Below are positions 26,725 to 35,809 of a stretch of 64,000 nucleotides of DNA, one piece after another. Location: the NCBI GenBank assembly GCA_035539135.1, contig DATLJD010000005.1, positions 1 to 64,000 on the forward strand. The letters run 5' to 3'. The stretch's first letter is position 1, and every line of letters begins with the position of its first letter. Source of the stretch: JABFWF01 sp035539135 (GTDB taxonomy: Bacteria; Pseudomonadota; Gammaproteobacteria; Xanthomonadales; Xanthomonadaceae). The notes beneath the pieces were generated by a model. That model saw only the letters and a list, made by a program, of their open reading frames with translations, was not told the DNA's origin and did not search any database. The translations under genes were made by a program, and so were the position numbers.

Positions 26725-27335
26725 ACCACGCGGGTCGCCTGGTCCTGCTGCTGGCGCTGGCCGCGGCCTGGGGCGCGCGGGCGGACGAGCCGCCCGTGCC
26801 GCCGACGGACACCGCGCGCATCACCGACGACGCGCTGCGCGGCGTCGGCGGCCGGGTCGCGGTCAACCAGGCGGCGGGCATCGGCAATACCCAGGCCAAC
26901 CTCGCCGCGGTCGCGGCGAACGGCGCGCCCTCGATCTCCGCGGTCCAGCAGCCGCCGGAGGCCACCGCGCTCGACGCGCTGCGCGGCCGTGCCGCCGGCG
27001 CGCGCATCGACGCGCACGCCCTGGCCGGCGGCGACGGGCTGCTGGCGGTCAACCAGGCCGCCGGCAGCGGCAACGCCCAGCTCAACCTGTTCGCGGTCGG
27101 CGCCGGCGCGCCGGCCGACGTGCGGCTTGCGGCCCTCGACGACGCGGCGCTCGCCGCCGTCGCGGCCCCTCCTTCGACCGGGACGAACCCGCAGTCGCCT
27201 GCGGCGCCACGCACGGCGGTGATCGCCGACGGCGCCTTCCGCGGCGACCGCGGCGTGCTCCAGGTCAACCAGACGGCGGGCGTGGGGAATGCCTCCACCA
27301 ACGCCATCGTGCTCTCGCTGGGGAGCACGCCGTAG
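26721..27335 (+). CDS. fapB: FapB-like amyloid subunit (putative nucleator)
   Basis: A 204-aa secreted protein (signal peptide ~1-21, ending GARADEP). It has three imperfect repeats built on VNQxAGxGNxxxN: VAVNQAAGIGNTQAN (46-60), LAVNQAAGSGNAQLN (108-122) and LQVNQTAGVGNASTN (180-194), separated by linkers of about 45-60 residues. This Asn/Gln/Gly repeat pattern is the one known from the FapB and FapC amyloid subunits of Pseudomonas. It lacks cysteines. In that system FapB nucleates fibres made mainly of FapC. The gene starts with GTG coupled to the preceding stop. Confidence 0.75.
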   Translation: MNHAGRLVLLLALAAAWGARADEPPVPPTDTARITDDALRGVGGRVAVNQAAGIGNTQANLAAVAANGAPSISAVQQPPEATALDALRGRAAGARIDAHALAGGDGLLAVNQAAGSGNAQLNLFAVGAGAPADVRLAALDDAALAAVAAPPSTGTNPQSPAAPRTAVIADGAFRGDRGVLQVNQTAGVGNASTNAIVLSLGSTP

Positions 27336-27389
27336 CAGCAGTGCCCCACACGGGCTGTCCCTTCCGTTCAAGACACCAGGAGTTCCACC

Positions 27390-28154
27390 ATGAAGCTGTC
27401 CGTCACCCTGCTCAGCATCGCCATCGGCGGCCTGTTCTCCGCGTCGGCGTTCGCCGAGGATTCCCACATCGACACCAGCTGGCTGTTCACCAACACCGTG
27501 AACGTGACCGGCAACGTCGGCGTCACCGGCCTGATCAACGTCAACAGCGAGTCGGCGGCCGTGGTCCAGCAGGACCAGCTGACCCTGCTCAACCTGCTGC
27601 TCGGCGACGGCGACGAGACCGCCAGCGCCGGCGACGACGCCCTGCGCGGCGCGCTCGGCAACATCGGCGTCAACATCGCGGCCGGCGTCGGCAACGTGCA
27701 GGCCAACGACGCGGCGCTGTCCGCGCTCGACGGCTCGGCGGTGTTCGCCTCGGCGATGGTGTTCAGCAACCAGGTCACCGGTGTCAACGTCGGCACCGAC
27801 TTCCCGAGCGGCCCCGACAACCAGCTGTTCTACGACGCCACCGTCGGCGACAACGTGCTGTCGCAGGCCGCCGGCAACATCGGCCTGAACGTCGCCGCCG
27901 GCACCGGCAACGCGCAGGGCAACGCGCTGGCCGCCTCGGTCAACACCAGCGGCACCATGGCCAAGGCCGCGTCCGACAGCGACCAGGCGGCGGTGTTCAA
28001 CATCCTGCTCGCGCTGGACGACCTCGACAGCACCGCGACCCTCGGCGGCAACGCCCTGCGCGACGCGATCGGCAACATCGGCGTCAACATCGCCGCCGGC
28101 GCCGGCAACGCGCAGCACAACGGCCTGGCGATCGCCACGGCCAGTGGTCCGTGA
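27390..28154 (+). CDS. fapC: FapC-like major amyloid subunit
   Basis: A 254-aa secreted protein (signal peptide ~1-22, ending AFAEDS). Three highly similar repeats occur at residues 81-110, 153-182 and 219-248, each with the core GNIGxNxAAGxGNxQxN, plus a degenerate copy near 38-62. The long linkers are Ala/Ser/Asp-rich. This matches the repeat-linker-repeat layout of FapC, the fibre-forming subunit of Pseudomonas functional amyloid; the C-terminal CxxC of Pseudomonas FapC is missing. A strong AGGAG precedes the ATG, and a very stable hairpin follows the stop, both consistent with high expression of a structural subunit. Confidence 0.8.
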   Translation: MKLSVTLLSIAIGGLFSASAFAEDSHIDTSWLFTNTVNVTGNVGVTGLINVNSESAAVVQQDQLTLLNLLLGDGDETASAGDDALRGALGNIGVNIAAGVGNVQANDAALSALDGSAVFASAMVFSNQVTGVNVGTDFPSGPDNQLFYDATVGDNVLSQAAGNIGLNVAAGTGNAQGNALAASVNTSGTMAKAASDSDQAAVFNILLALDDLDSTATLGGNALRDAIGNIGVNIAAGAGNAQHNGLAIATASGP

Positions 28155-28160
28155 TGCATC

Positions 28161-28195
28161 GCGCCCCCCGGTCGCCGACGGCGACCGGGGGGCGC
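28161..28195 (+). promoter_or_regulatory. Very stable intra-operon hairpin after the major subunit gene
   Basis: A perfect 16-bp inverted repeat, left arm GCGCCCCCCGGTCGCC with a 3-base loop GAC, lies seven bases after the fapC-like stop and ahead of the peptidase gene. There is no T-run. It could act as a partial terminator or as an RNA 3'-end stabiliser, keeping subunit mRNA above export-gene mRNA. Confidence 0.7.
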
Positions 28196-28237
28196 ACGCC
28201 CGCCTGCGCCGAACGCGGCGCGCTCCCGGGGACGCCC

Positions 28238-28945
28238 ATGACCCGTTTTCTCCTGTCGTTGTGCTTCGCGCTCTGTGGCTGCTTCGCCGCGACCGGCTGC
28301 GCCTGCGCGCAAAGCACCCTCGGCATCGGCGCGCTGACCGGCGTCGCGCCCGCGCGCAAGAGCGTGCGCACGCTGCGCGACCTGCGCTTCCGGGAGATCG
28401 TCCCGCAGCATTACGACTTCAGTTGCGGCTCCGCGGCACTCGCCAGCCTGCTCGAGTACGGCTACGGGATGAAGGTCAGCGAGCCGGAACTGATCGAAAA
28501 GATGATGGTCGGTGCAGACCCACGCGAGGTGGTGCGCAGCGGCTTCTCGATGCTCGACATGAAACGTTATGTGCAGGGCATCGGCCTGCGCGCGCACGGC
28601 TACCGTATCGAACCGGACGCGCTGTACCGCCTGCAGATGCCGGTGATCGCGCTGCTCGACCTCAAGGGTTACCGCCATTTCGTGCTGGTGAAAGGCGCCG
28701 CCGGCGGACGCGTGTTCGTCGCGGATCCGGCGCTGGGCCACCGGGTCATGCCCGAGCGCGAGTTCGTCGCCGCCTGGAACGGCATCGTCCTCGCCGTCGT
28801 GGCCGACCATCCGGTGCGCGCCGACTCCTTCCTGGTCACCAGCCGCAGCTCGCCCGCGTTGCAGCGCCGCGTCGACGCGCTCGATCGCGCGACGTCGCCG
28901 CCGCGGGTGGTCGAGTTCGGCCTGGTCGCGGCCGACCTGTTCTGA
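28238..28945 (+). CDS. fapD: FapD-like C39 family peptidase
   Basis: A 235-aa protein with an N-terminal hydrophobic segment (about 1-25, Cys-rich) and a C39 papain-like domain: catalytic Cys in HYDFSCGSAALASLLEYGYG, His in GYRHFVLVKG and Asp in VADPALG. FapD in the Pseudomonas Fap system is a C39 peptidase needed for export or processing of fibre subunits. Position after the two repeat proteins and before the pore gene supports the same role. Stand-alone, with no ABC transporter domain. Confidence 0.85.
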   Translation: MTRFLLSLCFALCGCFAATGCACAQSTLGIGALTGVAPARKSVRTLRDLRFREIVPQHYDFSCGSAALASLLEYGYGMKVSEPELIEKMMVGADPREVVRSGFSMLDMKRYVQGIGLRAHGYRIEPDALYRLQMPVIALLDLKGYRHFVLVKGAAGGRVFVADPALGHRVMPEREFVAAWNGIVLAVVADHPVRADSFLVTSRSSPALQRRVDALDRATSPPRVVEFGLVAADLF

Positions 28946-28959
28946 TCCGAGGTGCTCCC

Positions 28960-29685
28960 ATGCGCATCCTTTCCCTGCTGGCGGTCGCGGTCCTGGGCCT
29001 CGCGCCGGCGCTGGCCGCGCGCGCGCTGCCGCCGCTGCGCGCCGAACTGGTGGACGACGCCACGCTCGCCGCGCAGCGCGGCAAGTATTACGGCGCCAAC
29101 CTGCTGGTCGGGCTGCGCATCGACCTCGTTTCCACCCTCGCCGGCCCGGGCGGCAGCGCCAGCGCCGCCGGCAGCCTGTACGTCCGCCGCGTGGGCAACG
29201 GTTACGAGGTGTACGTCGACAGCCGCGCGCTGGCGACCGCGGGCGGCGCGACCCTGCCCGGCGGCGAGCTCGCGAGCGGCGGCGAGACCATCGTCGTGGA
29301 CGGCATCGGCCAGGTCGCGCAGATCGCCGGCGACGGCAACCGCATGACCAACCTCACCCGCATCAGCATCGTGCCGGCCGGCAGCGTGGACGCGAGCGGC
29401 TTCAACGGCCAGGGCGCCAGTGCCGCGGCCGACGGCGGCATGAGCGCGCGCATCACGTTCCTCGACGGCGGCATCCAGCTCGGCCTGTCCGGCACGGGCG
29501 CCAGCCTCACCCAGCAACTGCGCGACGGCGGCGGCCTGATGCAGGTCGGCCAGCTCGCCGGCAATGGCATCGTCGGCAGCAACCAGCTGCAGTTGCAGGT
29601 GCTGGGGGCGGCGATGCCACGCGCGCTGCTCAACCAGTTCGGCATCCAGCAGGCGCTGGCCGGCATGGCGGGCGTGGGGCGTTGA
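28960..29685 (+). CDS. fapE: FapE-like secreted protein
   Basis: A 241-aa protein with a signal peptide (about 1-19, ending ALAARA). The mature N-terminus reads ELVDDATLAAQRGKYYGANLLVGLRID, and the C-terminal half is rich in Gly/Gln/Asn/Ser with GNGIVGSNQLQLQVLG. In Fap systems FapE is an extracellular minor fibre component. The assignment rests on operon position, size and secretion signal rather than a clear motif. ATG preceded by CGAGG. Confidence 0.65.
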   Translation: MRILSLLAVAVLGLAPALAARALPPLRAELVDDATLAAQRGKYYGANLLVGLRIDLVSTLAGPGGSASAAGSLYVRRVGNGYEVYVDSRALATAGGATLPGGELASGGETIVVDGIGQVAQIAGDGNRMTNLTRISIVPAGSVDASGFNGQGASAAADGGMSARITFLDGGIQLGLSGTGASLTQQLRDGGGLMQVGQLAGNGIVGSNQLQLQVLGAAMPRALLNQFGIQQALAGMAGVGR

Positions 29686-29737
29686 CCCGACTGTCGCCCT
29701 GCCGTCCGGCGCGGTGGCGTCCACGGGGAGTCCGCAC

Positions 29738-31033
29738 ATGCCGATCCGCAGCCATTGCCTGAGCCTTGCCGTGCTGTGCGCCCTCGCGGGCCCGGCGTGG
29801 GCCGCCGAGGACGCCCCCGCGCCGCCCGGCGCGGACGATCGCGCCCGGCTCGATGCCGAGGTCCGCCGCCTGACCGGCGTGCTCGAAGCGCAGCAGCGCC
29901 AGATCACCCAGCTGCAGGAGCGCATCGGCGCGCTGGAGCTGGCCGAGCGCGGCCGCGGCCTCGGCGCGCCCGCGCAGGACGCGGCCGCGCCGCAGGTGGC
30001 GCAGCAGCCGGCATCCGCCCCGGCGGCGCCACCGATCCAGGTCGGCGAGGAGAACCGCGCGCAGGAAGACGCACAGCGCCGCGAGCAGGAGAAGGCGCTG
30101 GTGGTGCGCGAGCACGCGCCGCTGTTCGAGCGCCGGTTCACGCTGGACACCGGCCTGAGCTACAGCTACTACGACCGGCGCCAGCTCTCGCTCAGCGGTT
30201 TCCTCGCGCTGGACGCGATTTTCCTGGGCACGATCAACCTCGACCAGTCCAAGGCCACCGTGGCCACGCTCGACATCACCGGCCGTTACGGCCTCACCGA
30301 CCGCATCAACCTGGAGGCGAGCCTCCCCTACGTCTGGCGCGACAGCCGCTTCGTCAGCGGCGGCGCCGGCGGCGCCTCGACCTCGGTGAGCGAGATCGGC
30401 ATCCGCTCCAGCGGCGTCGGCGACGCCAGCGTCGCGGTCTACTACCAGCTGCTCAAGGAAGCGGCGTCGCGGCCCGACATGGTGCTGAGCCTGCGCGTGC
30501 GGGCGCCGACCGGCCGCGAGCCCTTCGGCCTCAAGCTGATCCAGCCGGACGGCAACAACAACAACCTCAACGTGCCCGAGGCGCTGCCGACCGGGACCGG
30601 CCTGTGGAGCGCCACCGCCAACCTCTCGCTGCTGCGGACGTACGACCCGGTGATCCTGTTCGGCAACGTCGGCTACACCTGGTACAAGCCGCGCGACTTC
30701 GACGACATCTCGCCGGTGCTCGACCAGGTCTCGCCGGCCGAGGTCGCGCTCGGCAATGCGATCCAGGCGAGCGGCGGGCTGGCGATCGCGCTCAACGACC
30801 GCTCCGCGATCAGCTTCGGCGTGTCCTCCACCTTCGCCGCCGCCACCCACACCACCGCGCCGGGCGGCGATCGCCAGCGCGTGCCGGGCAGCTCCAGCAC
30901 CAGCAGCTCGCTCAACATCGGCGCGACCTATGCCTTGCCCTCCGGCTGGGTCTTCAATGGCCAGCTCGCCGCGGGGCTCACCCCGGACGCGCCGAACTTC
31001 GTCTTCAGCATGCGTAGCTCGCGCGCGTTCTGA
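29738..31033 (+). CDS. fapF: FapF-like outer-membrane pore
   Basis: A 431-aa protein with a signal peptide (about 1-21), an N-terminal coiled coil (about 32-75, EVRRLTGVLEAQQRQITQLQ), an Ala/Gln/Pro-rich linker and a C-terminal beta-barrel (about 130-431) that ends in a phenylalanine (SSRAF), as outer-membrane proteins do. This is the FapF layout: a trimeric barrel gated by an N-terminal coiled-coil plug that secretes amyloid subunits. Together with the C39 peptidase and repeat proteins it makes the operon assignment strong. Confidence 0.85.
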   Translation: MPIRSHCLSLAVLCALAGPAWAAEDAPAPPGADDRARLDAEVRRLTGVLEAQQRQITQLQERIGALELAERGRGLGAPAQDAAAPQVAQQPASAPAAPPIQVGEENRAQEDAQRREQEKALVVREHAPLFERRFTLDTGLSYSYYDRRQLSLSGFLALDAIFLGTINLDQSKATVATLDITGRYGLTDRINLEASLPYVWRDSRFVSGGAGGASTSVSEIGIRSSGVGDASVAVYYQLLKEAASRPDMVLSLRVRAPTGREPFGLKLIQPDGNNNNLNVPEALPTGTGLWSATANLSLLRTYDPVILFGNVGYTWYKPRDFDDISPVLDQVSPAEVALGNAIQASGGLAIALNDRSAISFGVSSTFAAATHTTAPGGDRQRVPGSSSTSSSLNIGATYALPSGWVFNGQLAAGLTPDAPNFVFSMRSSRAF

Positions 31034-31050
31034 TCGGGCGCCGACGCCGG

Positions 31051-32424
<1,374 letters not shown>

Positions 32425-32570
32425 GCCGTTCCCTTGCAGCGAGGACGTGCCACAAGAGAACGCCGCCACCGTGGGCGAGCGGACACGAAGGCGTGAATTC
32501 ACGCCAGGCTCACGCGCCCTTCACAAGCGCGCGCCGGACGACTTTCCCGCCCGGGCGAACCAGCACGCCT

Positions 32571-33626
32571 TCAGGCCGTGGCGAACTCCGGTGCACGGGC
32601 GTCGTGTTCGGCGTGGTAGCGCACCGCGGTCTCGACTTCCTGCTTCGAGCCGAGGAACACCGGCACCCGCTGGTGCAACCCGCTCGGTTGCACCTCGAGC
32701 ATGCGCTGGCGGCCGGTGCTGGCGGCGCCGCCGGCCTGCTCGACCAGCAGGCTCATCGGGTTGGCCTCGTACATCAGCCGCAGCTTGCCGCCCTTAGGCG
32801 CGCACTTGCTGTCCAGCGGATAGCTGAAGATGCCGCCGCGGGTGAGGATGCGGTGCACGTCGGCGACCATGCTCGCCACCCAGCGCATGTTGAAGTCCTT
32901 GCCGCGCGGCCCTTCCTTGCCCTTCAGCAGGTCGCCCACGTAGGCCTGCATCGGCGGCTCCCAGAAGCGCTGGTTCGACATGTTGACCGCGAATTCCTTC
33001 GTCTCCTCCGGGATCCGCATGCCGCGCACGGTGAGCACGAAGCCGCCGACCTCGCGATCGAGGGTGAACGCATGCGTGCCGTGGCCGACCGTCAGCACCA
33101 GCGTGGTCTGCGGGCCGTACACGCAGTAGCCGGCGGCGACCTGGGCGGTGCCCGGCTGCAGGAAGTGCTCGTCGCCCGGCGTGGCCACGCCCTCCGGGCA
33201 GCGCAGCACCGAGAAGATGGTGCCGACCGAGACGTTGACGTCGATGTTGGACGAGCCGTCCAGCGGATCGAACAGCAGCAGGTAGTTGCCGCGCGGGTAC
33301 ACGTCGGGGATCGGCTGCGAATGGTCCATCTCCTCCGACGCCAGGCCGGCGAGGTGGCCGCCCCAGGCGTTGGCCTCGAGCAGGATCTCGTTGCTGATCA
33401 CGTCCAGCTTCTTCTGCGCCTCGCCCTGCACGTTGATGCTGGCCTGGCCGGCGGTGCCGGCGTCGCCGAGCACGCCGCCGAGCGCGCCCTTGCCGACCGC
33501 GATCGAGATCCGCTTGCAGGCGCGCGCGACCACCTCGACCAGCAGCCGCAGTTCGGCGTTGACCCGGCCGGCGCGCTGCTCCTCGATCAGGAAGCGGGTC
33601 AGGGAAATCGGCGGGCTGGCGGTCAT
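32571..33626 (-). CDS. fbp: Class I fructose-1,6-bisphosphatase
   Basis: A 351-aa gluconeogenic phosphatase that hydrolyses fructose-1,6-bisphosphate to fructose-6-phosphate. The metal-binding signature is LLFDPLDGSSNIDVNVSVGT, and GGIFSYP and KLRLMYEANPMSLLVEQAGG mark the sugar-binding C-terminal part. The start MTASPPISLTRFL is chosen over two upstream ATGs because the family begins with this segment. It stands alone, divergent from the DUF3224-like gene. Confidence 0.96.
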   Translation of the reverse strand: MTASPPISLTRFLIEEQRAGRVNAELRLLVEVVARACKRISIAVGKGALGGVLGDAGTAGQASINVQGEAQKKLDVISNEILLEANAWGGHLAGLASEEMDHSQPIPDVYPRGNYLLLFDPLDGSSNIDVNVSVGTIFSVLRCPEGVATPGDEHFLQPGTAQVAAGYCVYGPQTTLVLTVGHGTHAFTLDREVGGFVLTVRGMRIPEETKEFAVNMSNQRFWEPPMQAYVGDLLKGKEGPRGKDFNMRWVASMVADVHRILTRGGIFSYPLDSKCAPKGGKLRLMYEANPMSLLVEQAGGAASTGRQRMLEVQPSGLHQRVPVFLGSKQEVETAVRYHAEHDARAPEFATA

Positions 33627-33799
33627 GGCGGACACACGGGCTGCGGAAGGGAGCGCCATTGTCGCCCGTCGCGCGCGGCGTTGCAGCGACTGCCGACGGC
33701 GGCGACTGGCAGCCCGTGGCGCGCGTGCCGGGTTGGATGCCGCCGCGGCGCACGCGATCATGCCCGGGTGCGCACCCGTTCCCCACCCGAGGACCCGCC

Positions 33800-34192
33800 A
33801 TGCCCCACGCCACCGGCCCGTTCGACGTCCAGCTCGCGCCCTTGCCCGCCTACAACCAGGACGAAGGCGCGGCGCTGTTCCGCATGTCGATCGACAAGCA
33901 GTTCCACGGCGCGCTGGAGGCGGTGAGCCGCGGCGAGATGCTGGCCACCCGCGCCGGCGATGCCGGCGGCTACGTCGCGATCGAACGCGTCACCGGCAGC
34001 CTCGACGGCCGCGCCGGCAGCTTCGTCCTGCAACACAGCTCGACGATGGATGCGGACGGGCAGGAACAGCACGTGCAGGTCGCGCCCGGTTCCGGCACCG
34101 GCGCGCTGGCCGGGCTGCGCGGGCGCATGCGCATCGTGATCGCGGGCGGCGCCCACCGTTACGAGTTCGACTACACGCTGCCCGGCGACTGA
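33800..34192 (+). CDS. DUF3224-type protein
   Basis: A 130-aa small beta-rich protein. The sequence matches the DUF3224 pattern: a short N-terminus, FRMSIDKQFHGALEAVSRGEML, GYVAIERVTGSLDGRAGSF and a closing HRYEFDYTLPGD. No enzymatic residues are evident and no signal peptide is seen. The family folds as a small barrel of unknown function. AGGA precedes the ATG. Confidence 0.82.
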   Translation: MPHATGPFDVQLAPLPAYNQDEGAALFRMSIDKQFHGALEAVSRGEMLATRAGDAGGYVAIERVTGSLDGRAGSFVLQHSSTMDADGQEQHVQVAPGSGTGALAGLRGRMRIVIAGGAHRYEFDYTLPGD

Positions 34193-34276
34193 ACCACGGC
34201 CCAGGCCGGCCTGCCGCAGCCGGGGCGCGCGCCCGCGACCGCGCGCGCCGAACGCGCGAACCGCGGACGGCGACGG

Positions 34277-35167
34277 CTAGACGTCGCCGTCCTGCGCCCA
34301 GCCCTCGCCGCTGCCGCGCTGGTAGACGGTGTCCCCGTCGCGCACGGTGCCGGCCGGGAAGTCGGGCAGCGCGTCCAGGCACGCGTAGATCGGCGTGAAG
34401 TCCGGCCGCGTCGCTTCCATCAGCTGCTCGAAGCTGTCGATCACGAAGTAGGTCTTCTGGTAGGTGTCGATGCGGTAGCGCGTGCGCATGATCCGCTCGA
34501 GATCGAAGCCGATCCGGTTCGGCGCCGCGCTGTCCAGGCAGTGGATCGACTCGCCCTTCGAGGACACGATGCCGCTGCCGTAGATGCGCAGGCCGTCCGC
34601 CTGCCGGATCAGGCCGAACTCCACCGTGTACCAGTACAGCCGCGTCAGCATCTGCAGCGCGTGCGGGCCGATGCCGTGCGCCTTCACCCCGCCCAGGCCA
34701 TAGGCCTCCATGTAGTCGGCGAACACCGGGTTCATCAGCAGCGGCACGTGGCCGAACAGGTCGTGGAAGAGGTCCGGCTCCTCGATGTAGTCGATCTGGT
34801 CCGGGCGGCGGATCCACCATGTCACCGGGAAGCGGCGGTTGGCGAGGTGGTCGAAGAAGTCGAGCTCGGGCAGCAGGCCCTCCACGCCGACCAGGGTCCA
34901 GCCGGTGGCCGCCCGCAGCGCGGCGTTGATGTCGGCGAACTTCGGGATGCGGTCGGGCGTCATCCCCATCGCGTCCTGCGCGCGCAGGAACTCGTCGCAG
35001 GCGCGCCCGGGCAGGATCTCGCGCTGGCGCGCGTAGAGCGTCGCCCAGGTCGCGTGGTCGTCGGCGCTGTAGTCGTCCCAGGGCTGGTCGACGATGCCGG
35101 TCGCGTAGACCGGGACCTTGCCCTTGTCGGTGTGCAGGTTCTCGACGCGGCGGGGCTGGGCGGACAT
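34277..35167 (-). CDS. phhA: Phenylalanine 4-monooxygenase
   Basis: A 296-aa pterin-dependent phenylalanine hydroxylase, converting phenylalanine to tyrosine. The iron ligands His135 and His140 (FHDLFGHVPLL) and Glu183 (WYTVEFGL) are present. There is no N-terminal ACT domain, as in other bacterial enzymes. No pterin-carbinolamine dehydratase (phhB) gene is adjacent. It is divergent from an Lrp/AsnC-type gene, and the shared gap holds two GCGCAA/TTGCGC dyads, so regulation by that protein is likely. Confidence 0.96.
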   Translation of the reverse strand: MSAQPRRVENLHTDKGKVPVYATGIVDQPWDDYSADDHATWATLYARQREILPGRACDEFLRAQDAMGMTPDRIPKFADINAALRAATGWTLVGVEGLLPELDFFDHLANRRFPVTWWIRRPDQIDYIEEPDLFHDLFGHVPLLMNPVFADYMEAYGLGGVKAHGIGPHALQMLTRLYWYTVEFGLIRQADGLRIYGSGIVSSKGESIHCLDSAAPNRIGFDLERIMRTRYRIDTYQKTYFVIDSFEQLMEATRPDFTPIYACLDALPDFPAGTVRDGDTVYQRGSGEGWAQDGDV

Positions 35168-35213
35168 GGGCGGCGCCTTGCGGGAGCGGAAGTCCGACTT
35201 TATCCACGATTTC

Positions 35214-35270
35214 GCGCAACAGGGTTGCGCAGTTGCGGTAACGGCCAGTGCGGGCGCAAGATCCTTGCGC
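35214..35270. promoter_or_regulatory. Two GCGCAA-N5-TTGCGC dyads between phhA and the Lrp gene
   Basis: GCGCAACAGGGTTGCGC (35214-35230) and GCGCAAGATCCTTGCGC (35254-35270) are two perfect 7-bp inverted repeats whose centres are 40 bases apart, about four helical turns, so they lie on the same DNA face. Paired dyads in a divergent region are what a dimeric or oligomeric Lrp-family protein would use. Confidence 0.7.
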
Positions 35271-35293
35271 TATCTAGCATCAGGCTGCACGAA

Positions 35294-35773
35294 ATGACCG
35301 ACGCCGTCGCCCTCGACCGCACCGACCTCGCCCTGCTCGCCGAGTTGCAGGGCGGCGGCCGCCTGACCAACGCCGAGCTGGCCGAACGCGTGCACCTGTC
35401 GCCCTCGGCTTGCCTGCGCCGGGTGCAGCGGCTGGAGCGCGACGGCGTGATCGCCGGCTATCGCGCCGAGGTGGACCCGGCGCGGCTGGGCTTGGACCTC
35501 GAGGCCTTCGTGCGCGTGCAGCTGGCGCACCACGACCGCGCCGCGATCGAGGCCTTCGCGGTCGCGGTCAACGCCTGGAACGAGGTAGTCGCCTGCCACG
35601 CGCTGACCGGCGACATGGACTACCTGCTGCACGTGCGCGTGCGCGACCTCGAGCACTTCTCGCGCTTCCTGCTCGACCGCCTGCTCGGCCAGGCCGGCGT
35701 CGCCGACGTCAACTCCAGCTTCGTCCTGCGCACCGTCAAGCGCTTCCGCGGCCTGCCGCTGCCGCACGCCTGA
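35294..35773 (+). CDS. Lrp/AsnC family transcriptional regulator
   Basis: A 159-aa protein with an N-terminal helix-turn-helix (LTNAELAERVHLSPSACLRRV, residues ~22-42) and a C-terminal RAM/AsnC ligand-binding domain. Proteins of this family sense amino acids. Its position divergent from phhA suggests that it responds to phenylalanine or another aromatic amino acid and controls phhA (inference). No clear Shine-Dalgarno, but the ATG gives the standard family length. Confidence 0.92.
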   Translation: MTDAVALDRTDLALLAELQGGGRLTNAELAERVHLSPSACLRRVQRLERDGVIAGYRAEVDPARLGLDLEAFVRVQLAHHDRAAIEAFAVAVNAWNEVVACHALTGDMDYLLHVRVRDLEHFSRFLLDRLLGQAGVADVNSSFVLRTVKRFRGLPLPHA

Positions 35774-35809
35774 CCGCGGCCGCGACGCGCGCGCCGCGGC
35801 CGCGTCGCC

